A DNA stretch of 64,000 nt from Gramella sp. Hel_I_59 (GTDB lineage: Bacteria; Bacteroidota; Bacteroidia; Flavobacteriales; Flavobacteriaceae): assembly GCF_006714895.1 (NCBI RefSeq), contig NZ_VFME01000001.1:1550001-1614000 (forward strand). Direction: 5' to 3'. The translations under genes were made by a program, and so were the position numbers. A model generated the notes under the pieces. The model was not told the origin of the DNA and ran no database searches. It worked only from the letters and a program-made list of their open reading frames with translations. Below are positions 8,575 to 16,804 of the stretch, piece after piece; position 1 is the first letter of the stretch, and every line of letters begins with the position of its first letter.

Positions 8575-9807
8575 TTAATTTGCTTGAATTTGGTTAAATT
8601 CAGGTTTTGAAATGGAAAAGTTAAAGGTAGTACCTTTATTAAGTTTGCTTTTTACCGAAATTTCTCCATTCATGGTATCCACCAGTTTTTGCACTGTGCT
8701 TAGTCCAATTCCATGACCTCGCTCATCTGGTGTACCATTTACGTTAATGACAGTAAATAGCTCAAAGATTTGATCCAGGTTTTCTTCAGGTATACCAATC
8801 CCATTATCGGTAACAGAAAAATGATAGAACTCTTCATTCTCAATACAGTCTATATCGATCACGATCTCTTCAGCATCATTATATTTTAAACTGTTGCTAA
8901 TCAGGTTCATCATTATTTGTCCTAATCCTGCACGATTTCCCAGAATATTGAGATTTTCTTCCGGAAGGCGAATATCACAATTGGAATCTATGTGCAATAG
9001 ATCAATGGTATCTTCAAGTAGATCATTCAGAAAGAATTCTTTTACTTCCGAAGCCTTTGAACCATCTTCAGAATAATATTCCAGTAAACCAGTGATGTAT
9101 TCACTTAATTTTAATCCGGAATTTTTAATATAATCGAGATATTCTTTTCCCTTATCATCGAGTACGCTGGCGTATTTCGCCTTTATGATATCTGAGGTAA
9201 TGATCATGTTCGCCAGGGGCATTTTTAGATCATGACTTACGTTACCAGCAAATTCGCGAAGGATCTTATTATTTTCAAGCTGATTATTTTGTGCCTTTTT
9301 TAGTTCGGTGTTTTGAAGGTGATATTCATATAGGATCTCTACCTGTTTGCCCAGAGCGATCAAAGATCTTTTTTGATGTATACTTAGTTTCTTAGGTGTT
9401 TTGTTGATCACACAAAGCGTTCCAAGCGGTAGACCTTGCTTGTTTAAAATTGGAACTCCGGCGTAGGATCTAAAATGGGTTTCCTCATCGAGAACCAGGG
9501 GATTGTCTTCAAATCGAGTATCTTCCAGCGCATTGTCTACTTCGAAAACCTCGTTAGGTTGCAGAATTGCATGTCCACAGAATGATACATCGCGACCGGT
9601 TTGATCTGCTCCCAGACCTTTCTTAGACTTAAACCATTGAATGTCTTTATCTAGAATGGTAAGTAACGCTACAGGTGTACCACAAATCTCACTGGCCAGC
9701 GTGGTAATATTATCGTATGATTCCTGCGGAAGTGAATCTAGCAGGCCAAGTTGTCTCACACTTCGCAATCTCAGGTCTTCATTGTCCGGTATTTCGGCTT
9801 TTCTCAT
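8575..9807 (-). CDS. GAF-domain sensor histidine kinase
   Basis: 410 residues, no membrane segment, so cytoplasmic. Residues ~20-170 form a GAF domain (DVSFCGHAILQPNEVFEVD, AGVPILNKQGLPLGTLCVIN), of the type fused to histidine kinases or cyclases. A short coiled coil leads to HisKA with the phosphoacceptor in FAGNVSHDLKMPLANM, and then HATPase_c with the N box (MMNLISNSLKYND), G1 (VTDNGIGIPEENL) and G2 (GHGIGLSTVQKLV). No response regulator lies next to it, so it is an orphan kinase. The gene is divergent from the tandem UvrA gene. Confidence 0.88.
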   Translation of the reverse strand: MRKAEIPDNEDLRLRSVRQLGLLDSLPQESYDNITTLASEICGTPVALLTILDKDIQWFKSKKGLGADQTGRDVSFCGHAILQPNEVFEVDNALEDTRFEDNPLVLDEETHFRSYAGVPILNKQGLPLGTLCVINKTPKKLSIHQKRSLIALGKQVEILYEYHLQNTELKKAQNNQLENNKILREFAGNVSHDLKMPLANMIITSDIIKAKYASVLDDKGKEYLDYIKNSGLKLSEYITGLLEYYSEDGSKASEVKEFFLNDLLEDTIDLLHIDSNCDIRLPEENLNILGNRAGLGQIMMNLISNSLKYNDAEEIVIDIDCIENEEFYHFSVTDNGIGIPEENLDQIFELFTVINVNGTPDERGHGIGLSTVQKLVDTMNGEISVKSKLNKGTTFNFSISKPEFNQIQAN

Positions 9808-10047
9808 GCAATCATATTATCGAAGTTGCTAGTAGGAGCAACCACTTCACAGGTTTCAAAAATACACTTCTATAGAGTGTCTTCCAAAAAAGTGAATTTA
9901 GTCAAATTTCATAGGATGATGGGAGCTTTCGTACCAGTGATTAACACAATTATGTTTTAAAATAGTCCGAAAGCAATAAGACGCAGATAGGTTGATGAGC
10001 TTTAAGATTCTCTATATCTTTAATTTTTGAAAAAGAAAGACAGATCT

Positions 10048-13000
10048 ATGCGCATTATCAATGCTTACCAGAATAACCTGAAGAATCTTAACCTTGAGAT
10101 TCCTGAGAATAAATTGATAGTTCTTACCGGACTTTCAGGTTCGGGAAAATCATCGCTGGCCATGGGAGTTATCGGCAATGAAGGTTACAGGTTCTTCCTG
10201 GAAAGTTTGCCGGTATATAATCAACAGAATGCGAATCTTATTCCGACTGCGGAAGTTGATGATATCGAGGATCTTCCTCCGGTTATTAAAGTAGAACAAT
10301 CCAAAAGGTTTCAATCCATTAATACCACCTTCGGAACCCTTTCTGAACTGGCATCGGTCTTCAGAATAATTTTCGCCCGTTATTCCGCAAGTAAACCCAT
10401 GAGCAAATCTTTATTTTCCTTTAATCATCCTAAAGGAGCCTGTGAAAACTGTCGCGGAATTGGTGAAGCTGAATATATCGATATTGAAAAGCTGGTTGGA
10501 GATGAAAATAAGACTTTAAGAGAAGGCGCCATCACTACCACTTTACCGGGTGGTTATATCGTCTATTCTCAAATCACTGTTGAAGAACTTGATAAAGTTT
10601 GCCACGCGCATGGTTTTAGCGTGGATATTCCCTGGAAAGATTTGACAGAAGAGCAGAAAGATGTCGTCCTGAATGGAAGCGATCGCCTTAAAGTTTTCTA
10701 CGGAAAACATACACTAGAATCAAGATTACGTTGGGAAGGCTTTAAGGCGAAACCAAGAGAGGAAGGATATTATAAAGGAATGCTGCCAATAATGCAGGAT
10801 ATTCTTAGAAGAGATCGAAATAAGAACATTTTGAGGTTCGCCAGTTCTAGTATTTGCCCCGCATGTCAAGGCGCCAGGATCAAACCAGATCACCTGAAAT
10901 TCAAGTGGCAAAACAGAAATTTTGCTGAATGGATGGAAATTCCACTCAGTGAATTACATAAACTTTTAGGGAGCCTTGAACTTAAGGGTGGAGAACAGGA
11001 CCTGGTTAGTAAGATCCAGGTTCAACTCGACGATCTGGTACAATTAGGAATGGGTGAATACTGTCTAAGTACACCAAGCTCTAAAATCTCTTCTGGTGAT
11101 GCACAACGTGTTAAGTTGATCAAACAGGTAAACAGCAACCTGCAGGGTATATTATATATTTTCGATGAACCTTCCATTGGTCTGGCAGAAAATTATCAAA
11201 AGCATCTACGTCATATTCTACAAAGATTGATCGCCAGGGGAAATACGGTCATGGTCGTAGAGCATGACCTTAATTTTATTCGCTCAGCCGACTGGATCAT
11301 AGAATTAGGTCCTGAAGCCGGAAAAAATGGAGGAGAGATCATCTTTAACGGTTCAATAGAAAAATTTTTAAAATCTGATTCCAACAGTAGTCCTACTCTG
11401 GCGGAAATGAATGCTTCGGAAGAAGATTCTTCAGATGTTTCAAGTAATTCAATAGCTACGATAACTGCGGAAACAGGACGACTGACAGTTATTAGTCGGA
11501 AGAATGAAGCGATCGAAAAGAAGCTTCAGGAAATTTCAGAAGAAAGAGATCTGAAGCTTGTTACAGTAAGTGATCAGCCCATTGGTAAAACTCCGCGTTC
11601 CAATCCTGCGACCTATACTGGCTTAGCCGATAAAATTCGTGATCTTCTGGCAAAATCTGATGATGCAAAAACTCGCAAATTAGCTAAAGTTTCATTTTCA
11701 TTTAATAACAAATCAGGCAGATGTGAGGAATGTGAAGGTGCTGGGGTGATAAGTCTTTCCATGAATGTGATGGGAACAATCAACCAGGTTTGCCCTGTTT
11801 GCAAAGGTAAACGCTTTAAAAAGGAAGTGCTGGAAGTTAAATGGTATGGGAAGAACATTGCAGATATCTACAATCTAAGCATCCTGGAAGCAATCGATTT
11901 TTTCGCAGCAGACCGGAAAATATTGAATATTCTCAAGCTGATGAAGGACCTCGGACTGGAATATTTAAAATTAGGGCAACCTTCCAATACCTTATCTGGA
12001 GGAGAAGCCCAGCGAATCAAACTGACCAAGCATTTTGCCAAACCTTCCAGAGACAATATTTTAATACTTGAAGAACCCAGCATTGGACTGCATCAGCGTA
12101 ATGTTCGCCAATTAATTACTGCTTTGCATAAGCTAAAGGAACAGACAGCAGGTATCGTTTGTTTTGAAAATCATGAACTTTTTAAAATGCAAGCAGACGC
12201 TTATTTCGATAATTCACAAGCTGCATTGGTAACTTCAAAACCAGAGTTAGAGATCCAGCAAACAGATGAGATCAGGATACGGGGAGCTCGTACACACTAC
12301 TTAAAGGATCTTGATCTGGAATTGCAGAAGAATACCTTGAGCGTAGTCACAGGCATCTCGGGATCTGGGAAATCTTCCCTGCTTATAGATACGGTGCATG
12401 CGTATGGGATGCAGGAAATGACTCGGCAATTTTCAGCATATCAACAGTCGAGGGTTGGGGTAAACTTCCAAATGGAAGTTGATCAAATTGACGGATTAAC
12501 TCCCACGATCTGCGTGACCCGAAAAGTGCCTAATTTCACAAACAGGTCTGATCTTGCCAAGCAAACTGGAATCGATAAGCTTTTAAGATTTGCTTTTTCC
12601 CGAAAAGCTGAGTTTGAGGGAGAAGAACTTTCAGCCAGTCATTTTTCCAACAATCATGAACTTGGGAAATGTAAGATCTGTGATGGCCTGGGTGAGGAAC
12701 TGCTTCCGGATGTGAAGAAGCTTGCACCCAATACTAATCTAAGTGTTTCAGAAGGAGTTTTTGAACATAATAAAGCGCTTTCCTACTATGGGCAGAGAGA
12801 CAGCCAGTATATGGCAATACTCGAAAAAGTAGGGCAGGAATATGGTTTTGACCGAAATACTGCGTTCAACCAGTTTTCCGAAGAACAGAAGATGATCATT
12901 TTCGAAGGAACCGGAGAAGAAGTTTGGGAAACGCAGTGGAAGTTCAGAACCAAAACCAGGGAAGGAACTCAGCAGATCAAAATGAAATGGGAAGGGCTGG

Positions 13001-14538
13001 ATAATTACCTCAAGCAGGAATATTATAAGACCCGAAAAAATAAATTTATTGAAAATTTAACCGCTCTGTTTACACCGGCTATTTGTAGCAATTGCTTCGG
13101 AAGTGGACTTAAACCGGAAAGATTGAAATTTGAGATTGGAGGACTTTCAATTCGTGAGATCAAGAACCTTGATTTTTCCGGGCTTGATCAGTGGATACAA
13201 AATGCAAACACATATTTGGAAATCGATCAGGAATTAGTTGAAAAGATTCAGCCATTTCTTGAAAATACGATACACAGGGGTACTCAGCTACATATAGATC
13301 ACCTTCAGTTAAACCGAAAATCTCAAAGTTTATCTGGTGGTGAAAACCAGCGGGTGGCTTTGATAACGCAATTAAATAGTCCGTTGAAGGGAGTTACTTA
13401 TCTTTTGGATGAACCTTCCGCAGGACTTTCGGGGCATAATATTCCGGATCTTATAGCGATTCTGCAGGAATTGGTAGCCAAAGGAAATACTGTACTCGTC
13501 ATAGAACATAATAAGGAGATCATTCAGGCGGCGTCTGAGCTTATTGAAATTGGTCCAAAAGCTGGGAAAAATGGCGGTCAAATTACTTTCCAGGGAACTC
13601 CAGCAGACTTTGTAAAGGAAGAAAGAACCCATGCCTATTTCAAAAAAGAGGAGTTCGGTTTCGAGTTTACTTCAGAAAGCGAGCGAAAAATTGAGATAAA
13701 GGGTGTTTCACGTTACACTTTGCAACGCGATCTTATTGATATTCCAGTAGGAGGGATCACTGCACTAAGCGGAAAAAGTGGGATTGGTAAGACAACGCTG
13801 GTTAAGGACATCATAATCCCTTCCATTCGAAATAGGAACCCGATTTATTGCGAGCAAATAGAGTATCCTGAAAATTATAAAAATGCCCATTATTTTGAAG
13901 CAAAGAAATTAAGATCACATTCCGCCACCTTACTGGTTTCTTACCTGGATATTCTAATGGATATTGGAAAGATCATTGCTGAAAATTCGAAATTGAAACC
14001 TAAGGATTTCTCGTATAAAACGAAGACGAGTCAGTGTCCCGATTGTAGAGGAAAGGGTTACGTGGAAACGAGTCTTGATGTTACTGCCAATGCTGTGGAA
14101 ACCTGTGAAACCTGTCAGGGACAGCGGTACAACCCAGAAATTCTGGAACATACGATTTATAATAAGAATATCGCTGAGGTGCTTAATCTGGATCTTCATG
14201 GCTTTGAGCTTTGGTTGAAGCAACATGGTGACCTTCAGAAATTATGGGAGGTTCTGGAAAAACTTCAGGAAATAGGTCTTGGTCATTTAAATTTGGATCA
14301 ACCTATTCAAAGCCTGTCTTCAGGAGAGAAGCAGCGTCTATTGTTGCTGAACTGGTTGTTGCAGGGTAGCAAAGATGTACTATATATACTTGATGAACCC
14401 AGCACTGGCTTACATTATGAAGATATAGATTTGCTCCTAAAGATTCTGAAAGATCTAAGTATTAAAAATGATATTCTGGTGATCGACCATAACCCATATT
14501 TACTGGAGAAAATTGGAATCGGTTTAGAGCTGAAGTAA
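10048..14538 (+). CDS. tandem UvrA-like ABC ATPase (four nucleotide-binding modules)
   Basis: The frame opens with TTG at 10027, but ATG at 10048 (MRIINAYQNNLKNLNLEIP) fits the usual UvrA N-terminus; 1,496 residues against ~940 for UvrA. Two UvrA-like units are fused. Module 1: Walker A GLSGSGKSS (~31), CENC (~131), CPAC (~270), SSGDAQR signature (~348). Module 2: DQPIGKTPRSNPATYTG, CEEC (~559), CPVC (~582), LSGGEAQR (~649), but no recognisable Walker A. Module 3: GISGSGKSS (~769), CKIC (~874), CSNC (~1013), LSGGENQR (~1095). Module 4: GKSGIGKTT (~1241), CPDC and CETC (~1330-1354), SSGEKQR (~1425). In module 1 the sequence passes directly from FARYSASKPMSK to FSFNHPKGACENC, so the UvrB-binding domain is absent, as in UvrA2-type paralogues. 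Role in excision repair is therefore doubtful; damage binding or drug tolerance is possible. Confidence 0.88.
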   Translation: MRIINAYQNNLKNLNLEIPENKLIVLTGLSGSGKSSLAMGVIGNEGYRFFLESLPVYNQQNANLIPTAEVDDIEDLPPVIKVEQSKRFQSINTTFGTLSELASVFRIIFARYSASKPMSKSLFSFNHPKGACENCRGIGEAEYIDIEKLVGDENKTLREGAITTTLPGGYIVYSQITVEELDKVCHAHGFSVDIPWKDLTEEQKDVVLNGSDRLKVFYGKHTLESRLRWEGFKAKPREEGYYKGMLPIMQDILRRDRNKNILRFASSSICPACQGARIKPDHLKFKWQNRNFAEWMEIPLSELHKLLGSLELKGGEQDLVSKIQVQLDDLVQLGMGEYCLSTPSSKISSGDAQRVKLIKQVNSNLQGILYIFDEPSIGLAENYQKHLRHILQRLIARGNTVMVVEHDLNFIRSADWIIELGPEAGKNGGEIIFNGSIEKFLKSDSNSSPTLAEMNASEEDSSDVSSNSIATITAETGRLTVISRKNEAIEKKLQEISEERDLKLVTVSDQPIGKTPRSNPATYTGLADKIRDLLAKSDDAKTRKLAKVSFSFNNKSGRCEECEGAGVISLSMNVMGTINQVCPVCKGKRFKKEVLEVKWYGKNIADIYNLSILEAIDFFAADRKILNILKLMKDLGLEYLKLGQPSNTLSGGEAQRIKLTKHFAKPSRDNILILEEPSIGLHQRNVRQLITALHKLKEQTAGIVCFENHELFKMQADAYFDNSQAALVTSKPELEIQQTDEIRIRGARTHYLKDLDLELQKNTLSVVTGISGSGKSSLLIDTVHAYGMQEMTRQFSAYQQSRVGVNFQMEVDQIDGLTPTICVTRKVPNFTNRSDLAKQTGIDKLLRFAFSRKAEFEGEELSASHFSNNHELGKCKICDGLGEELLPDVKKLAPNTNLSVSEGVFEHNKALSYYGQRDSQYMAILEKVGQEYGFDRNTAFNQFSEEQKMIIFEGTGEEVWETQWKFRTKTREGTQQIKMKWEGLDNYLKQEYYKTRKNKFIENLTALFTPAICSNCFGSGLKPERLKFEIGGLSIREIKNLDFSGLDQWIQNANTYLEIDQELVEKIQPFLENTIHRGTQLHIDHLQLNRKSQSLSGGENQRVALITQLNSPLKGVTYLLDEPSAGLSGHNIPDLIAILQELVAKGNTVLVIEHNKEIIQAASELIEIGPKAGKNGGQITFQGTPADFVKEERTHAYFKKEEFGFEFTSESERKIEIKGVSRYTLQRDLIDIPVGGITALSGKSGIGKTTLVKDIIIPSIRNRNPIYCEQIEYPENYKNAHYFEAKKLRSHSATLLVSYLDILMDIGKIIAENSKLKPKDFSYKTKTSQCPDCRGKGYVETSLDVTANAVETCETCQGQRYNPEILEHTIYNKNIAEVLNLDLHGFELWLKQHGDLQKLWEVLEKLQEIGLGHLNLDQPIQSLSSGEKQRLLLLNWLLQGSKDVLYILDEPSTGLHYEDIDLLLKILKDLSIKNDILVIDHNPYLLEKIGIGLELK

Positions 14539-14548
14539 CGCTATTATA

Positions 14549-14592
14549 AAAAAAGATCCGGTAGGAAGATTTAATCTCGTACCGGATCTTTA
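14549..14592. terminator. bidirectional terminator
   Basis: AAAGATCCGGTA pairs with TACCGGATCTTT across a 16-nt loop, with A/T-rich flanks on both sides, between the convergent UvrA-like and PLP-enzyme genes. Confidence 0.8.
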
Positions 14593-14610
14593 AATAATTG
14601 AGCTTTAGCT

Positions 14611-16455
14611 CTATTTGATATCTTCCACGAACTGCGAAAATACTTTTTTATGCATCTCGAGGTCAAGGTCTGGTGAAACCGAAACCCGCGCGATGTAATC
14701 CTTGTCATCTTCTTTTGTGGTACCCTGAGTTGAGGTCGCCGGTATCGTCCAGTAACAACCTTTTAACTGGCCGTAACTTACACAATACTTGCTTTCTTCA
14801 GGAATCCTAGTGATCATCATATCGATCAGTTTTTGATTCAGGGATCTTTTGAAAGATTCACGTTCTGCAGCGGTTTCTCCTTTTGTAGGAAGGTCAAGAG
14901 AAAATACTGAAGGTGTAAAACCAGCAGCAGCTAACTCTTCAGAAACAAAATTGATCTTTGCACCGGGAAGTTCAGATTTGATGAAATTTACAAATTCACG
15001 GGTATTTTTATAGGCATCAGCAATTCTCTGATTCATGGACGGTAATTGTTCCGCCAGAATTTCGACCTGCAGTGAGGTTGCTTCATTATCGCATACTTTC
15101 AAATGCGTATCGATCTTATCCATCAATTCGGCAGCTTTTTGATTCGCCACAGCATAACCAGCGGTACATTTTCCACCACTTGGGAATTTGGATCCACTCA
15201 CGTAGGAAATTATTCTGATCCTGGAAAGAATACCATCTTCACCGCAAAACTGTACATTCGGGCAAAAGGTTTGATCCAATATAAATACCGGGTCTACAGC
15301 AACTTCACCATCTGCAGTCTTTCGGGTTTTCGCCAGAACCTCCTGTAATTTATTAAGTTCAGGAACTTCAACACGCGGATTTGTAGGAATTTCAGCAATG
15401 ATCAACGGCACTGCATTTTCATTCGCTGCCTGAGCTAGTACCTTATCGGTGCTCTGGACCATATCATTATCGCCATCTACAGGTAGATCCATGATCTCAA
15501 CATTATCCAGACAGGCAGCAACACGACGAGCCTGATCATTAGTTCCCCCATAACAGTTTGGTGGCACGATAATTCGAATGCCTTTCCCTGGATGTTTGGC
15601 CATCGCGTCATCGATAAGCCCCATCATGATCGCGTATTGCATGGAAAGACCACAAGAACCTACAAGAACTTTTGAACTTGTCGCAGTGATCTTCTGAACT
15701 TCTTCAATCACTTTTTTAAGGTTGTCATCATTTTTATCCGAATTCTCTTCGGAAGAAAGGTTTACCAGCTTATGTAGCAATTTATGAGTGTCTGCCGGAG
15801 TCATCGAGATCGTTTCTCTTCTGCGTACGTGCTGAATTTCGGAAATATAGGAAGTGTTGTTTTCTCCATTTACAATAATTACACTACCTAAATCCTGCTG
15901 AAGACTTAGCAGAAAACCAATGTTTTGATCAATTTTCAACTCTTTAAGATCTGCTTTGGAAGTGATATAAATGCTACTACCGTCAAAATCTGGAAGTGTT
16001 TCACCTTCTTTGATCTGTAATGTCTCAAATTCATATCCATAGACACTTCGGAAAAGCTCAAAATTGAAATGTTCCGGAAGAATTTCAGAATAGATAATTC
16101 GGGTGCTTTTCTTATCAAATAAATTCTTCCGCAGTACAGCGAGCAGGGGAGTAGTTTGAGAGGAGAAACCTATAATATGATCAGAATTCAAAGCATTCAA
16201 TTTACCCACGTACCATTCCAGAATAGAGGAAAGCGGATGCCCTAATCTTATATAATCATATGCGGTTGGTAACTCAGCTAGTTTTTCAGCGCTATGATCA
16301 TTGTTGGCGTATAAATCTTCAAACTTGTCCAGAAACTCGGTTTTAGCCAGATCCTCATTATATATATCCAGCCTGTGTGTAGTTAATTTTACCCAGTCTT
16401 CGGGAATGTTCGGGAGTATGTTTTGTATATATTTTGTCACTTTAGAATTTTCCAT
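14611..16455 (-). CDS. PLP-dependent Cys/Met-metabolism-like enzyme
   Basis: 614 residues. The C-terminal ~380 residues resemble the cystathionine gamma-synthase fold: GSCGLSMQYAIMMGL (PLP phosphate region), IIAEIPTNPRVEVPEL, FILDQTFCPN with the Asp that contacts the pyridine nitrogen, and SGSKFPSGGKCTAGYAVAN, whose SGSK lysine is the likely Schiff-base residue. The N-terminal ~230 residues are an extra domain that I cannot assign. Much longer than MetB/MetC (~390), so it belongs to a divergent branch and the substrate is unknown. Transcribed alone. Confidence 0.7.
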   Translation of the reverse strand: MENSKVTKYIQNILPNIPEDWVKLTTHRLDIYNEDLAKTEFLDKFEDLYANNDHSAEKLAELPTAYDYIRLGHPLSSILEWYVGKLNALNSDHIIGFSSQTTPLLAVLRKNLFDKKSTRIIYSEILPEHFNFELFRSVYGYEFETLQIKEGETLPDFDGSSIYITSKADLKELKIDQNIGFLLSLQQDLGSVIIVNGENNTSYISEIQHVRRRETISMTPADTHKLLHKLVNLSSEENSDKNDDNLKKVIEEVQKITATSSKVLVGSCGLSMQYAIMMGLIDDAMAKHPGKGIRIIVPPNCYGGTNDQARRVAACLDNVEIMDLPVDGDNDMVQSTDKVLAQAANENAVPLIIAEIPTNPRVEVPELNKLQEVLAKTRKTADGEVAVDPVFILDQTFCPNVQFCGEDGILSRIRIISYVSGSKFPSGGKCTAGYAVANQKAAELMDKIDTHLKVCDNEATSLQVEILAEQLPSMNQRIADAYKNTREFVNFIKSELPGAKINFVSEELAAAGFTPSVFSLDLPTKGETAAERESFKRSLNQKLIDMMITRIPEESKYCVSYGQLKGCYWTIPATSTQGTTKEDDKDYIARVSVSPDLDLEMHKKVFSQFVEDIK

Positions 16456-16804
16456 TACCTGTAATTTTAGATAGGCGGGAATATACTTTAAATGACTTAT
16501 TTTAAGAAAGATTACGATCGCAATTCTCTATGTGGATATTAGGAAAACTAAAACTTTATGGATGAAAATGAAAACTGTAGAAGTTTCATTTCAGAAGGAA
16601 ATAATGATTCAGGTTCTAAATCCTGGAAGTAAAAAAGTTAGAAAAGCGGCAACTGTAATTCAATTATAGTTTATGACCCTACTCATAAAATACAATTAGA
16701 TGGTTAAATCTTATATAGCAGCTACCGCCATCTAATTGTTGGTGAATTTATAACTTATGTTCAGTATAAAATTACTGAATTAGTAAACGTATCGATTTCT
16801 TAAG
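16456..16804. other. intergenic region with a 12-bp inverted repeat
   Basis: No convincing gene. ACAATTAGATGG (16692-16703) and CCATCTAATTGT (16728-16739) form a perfect 12-bp inverted repeat around a 24-nt loop. It lies past the 3' end of the minus-strand kinase gene and may be a terminator or transcript-end structure, although it lacks a strong T-run. A 24-codon open frame at 16558-16632 has no supporting signal. Confidence 0.4.

Noticed and set aside
10027..10047. TTG start for the tandem UvrA gene
   Set aside because: ATG at 10048 gives the usual UvrA N-terminus; the extra seven residues are basic and unlike the family.
16558..16632. 24-codon ORF in the gap before the propeller kinase
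   Set aside because: No ribosome site, promoter or recognisable peptide features.
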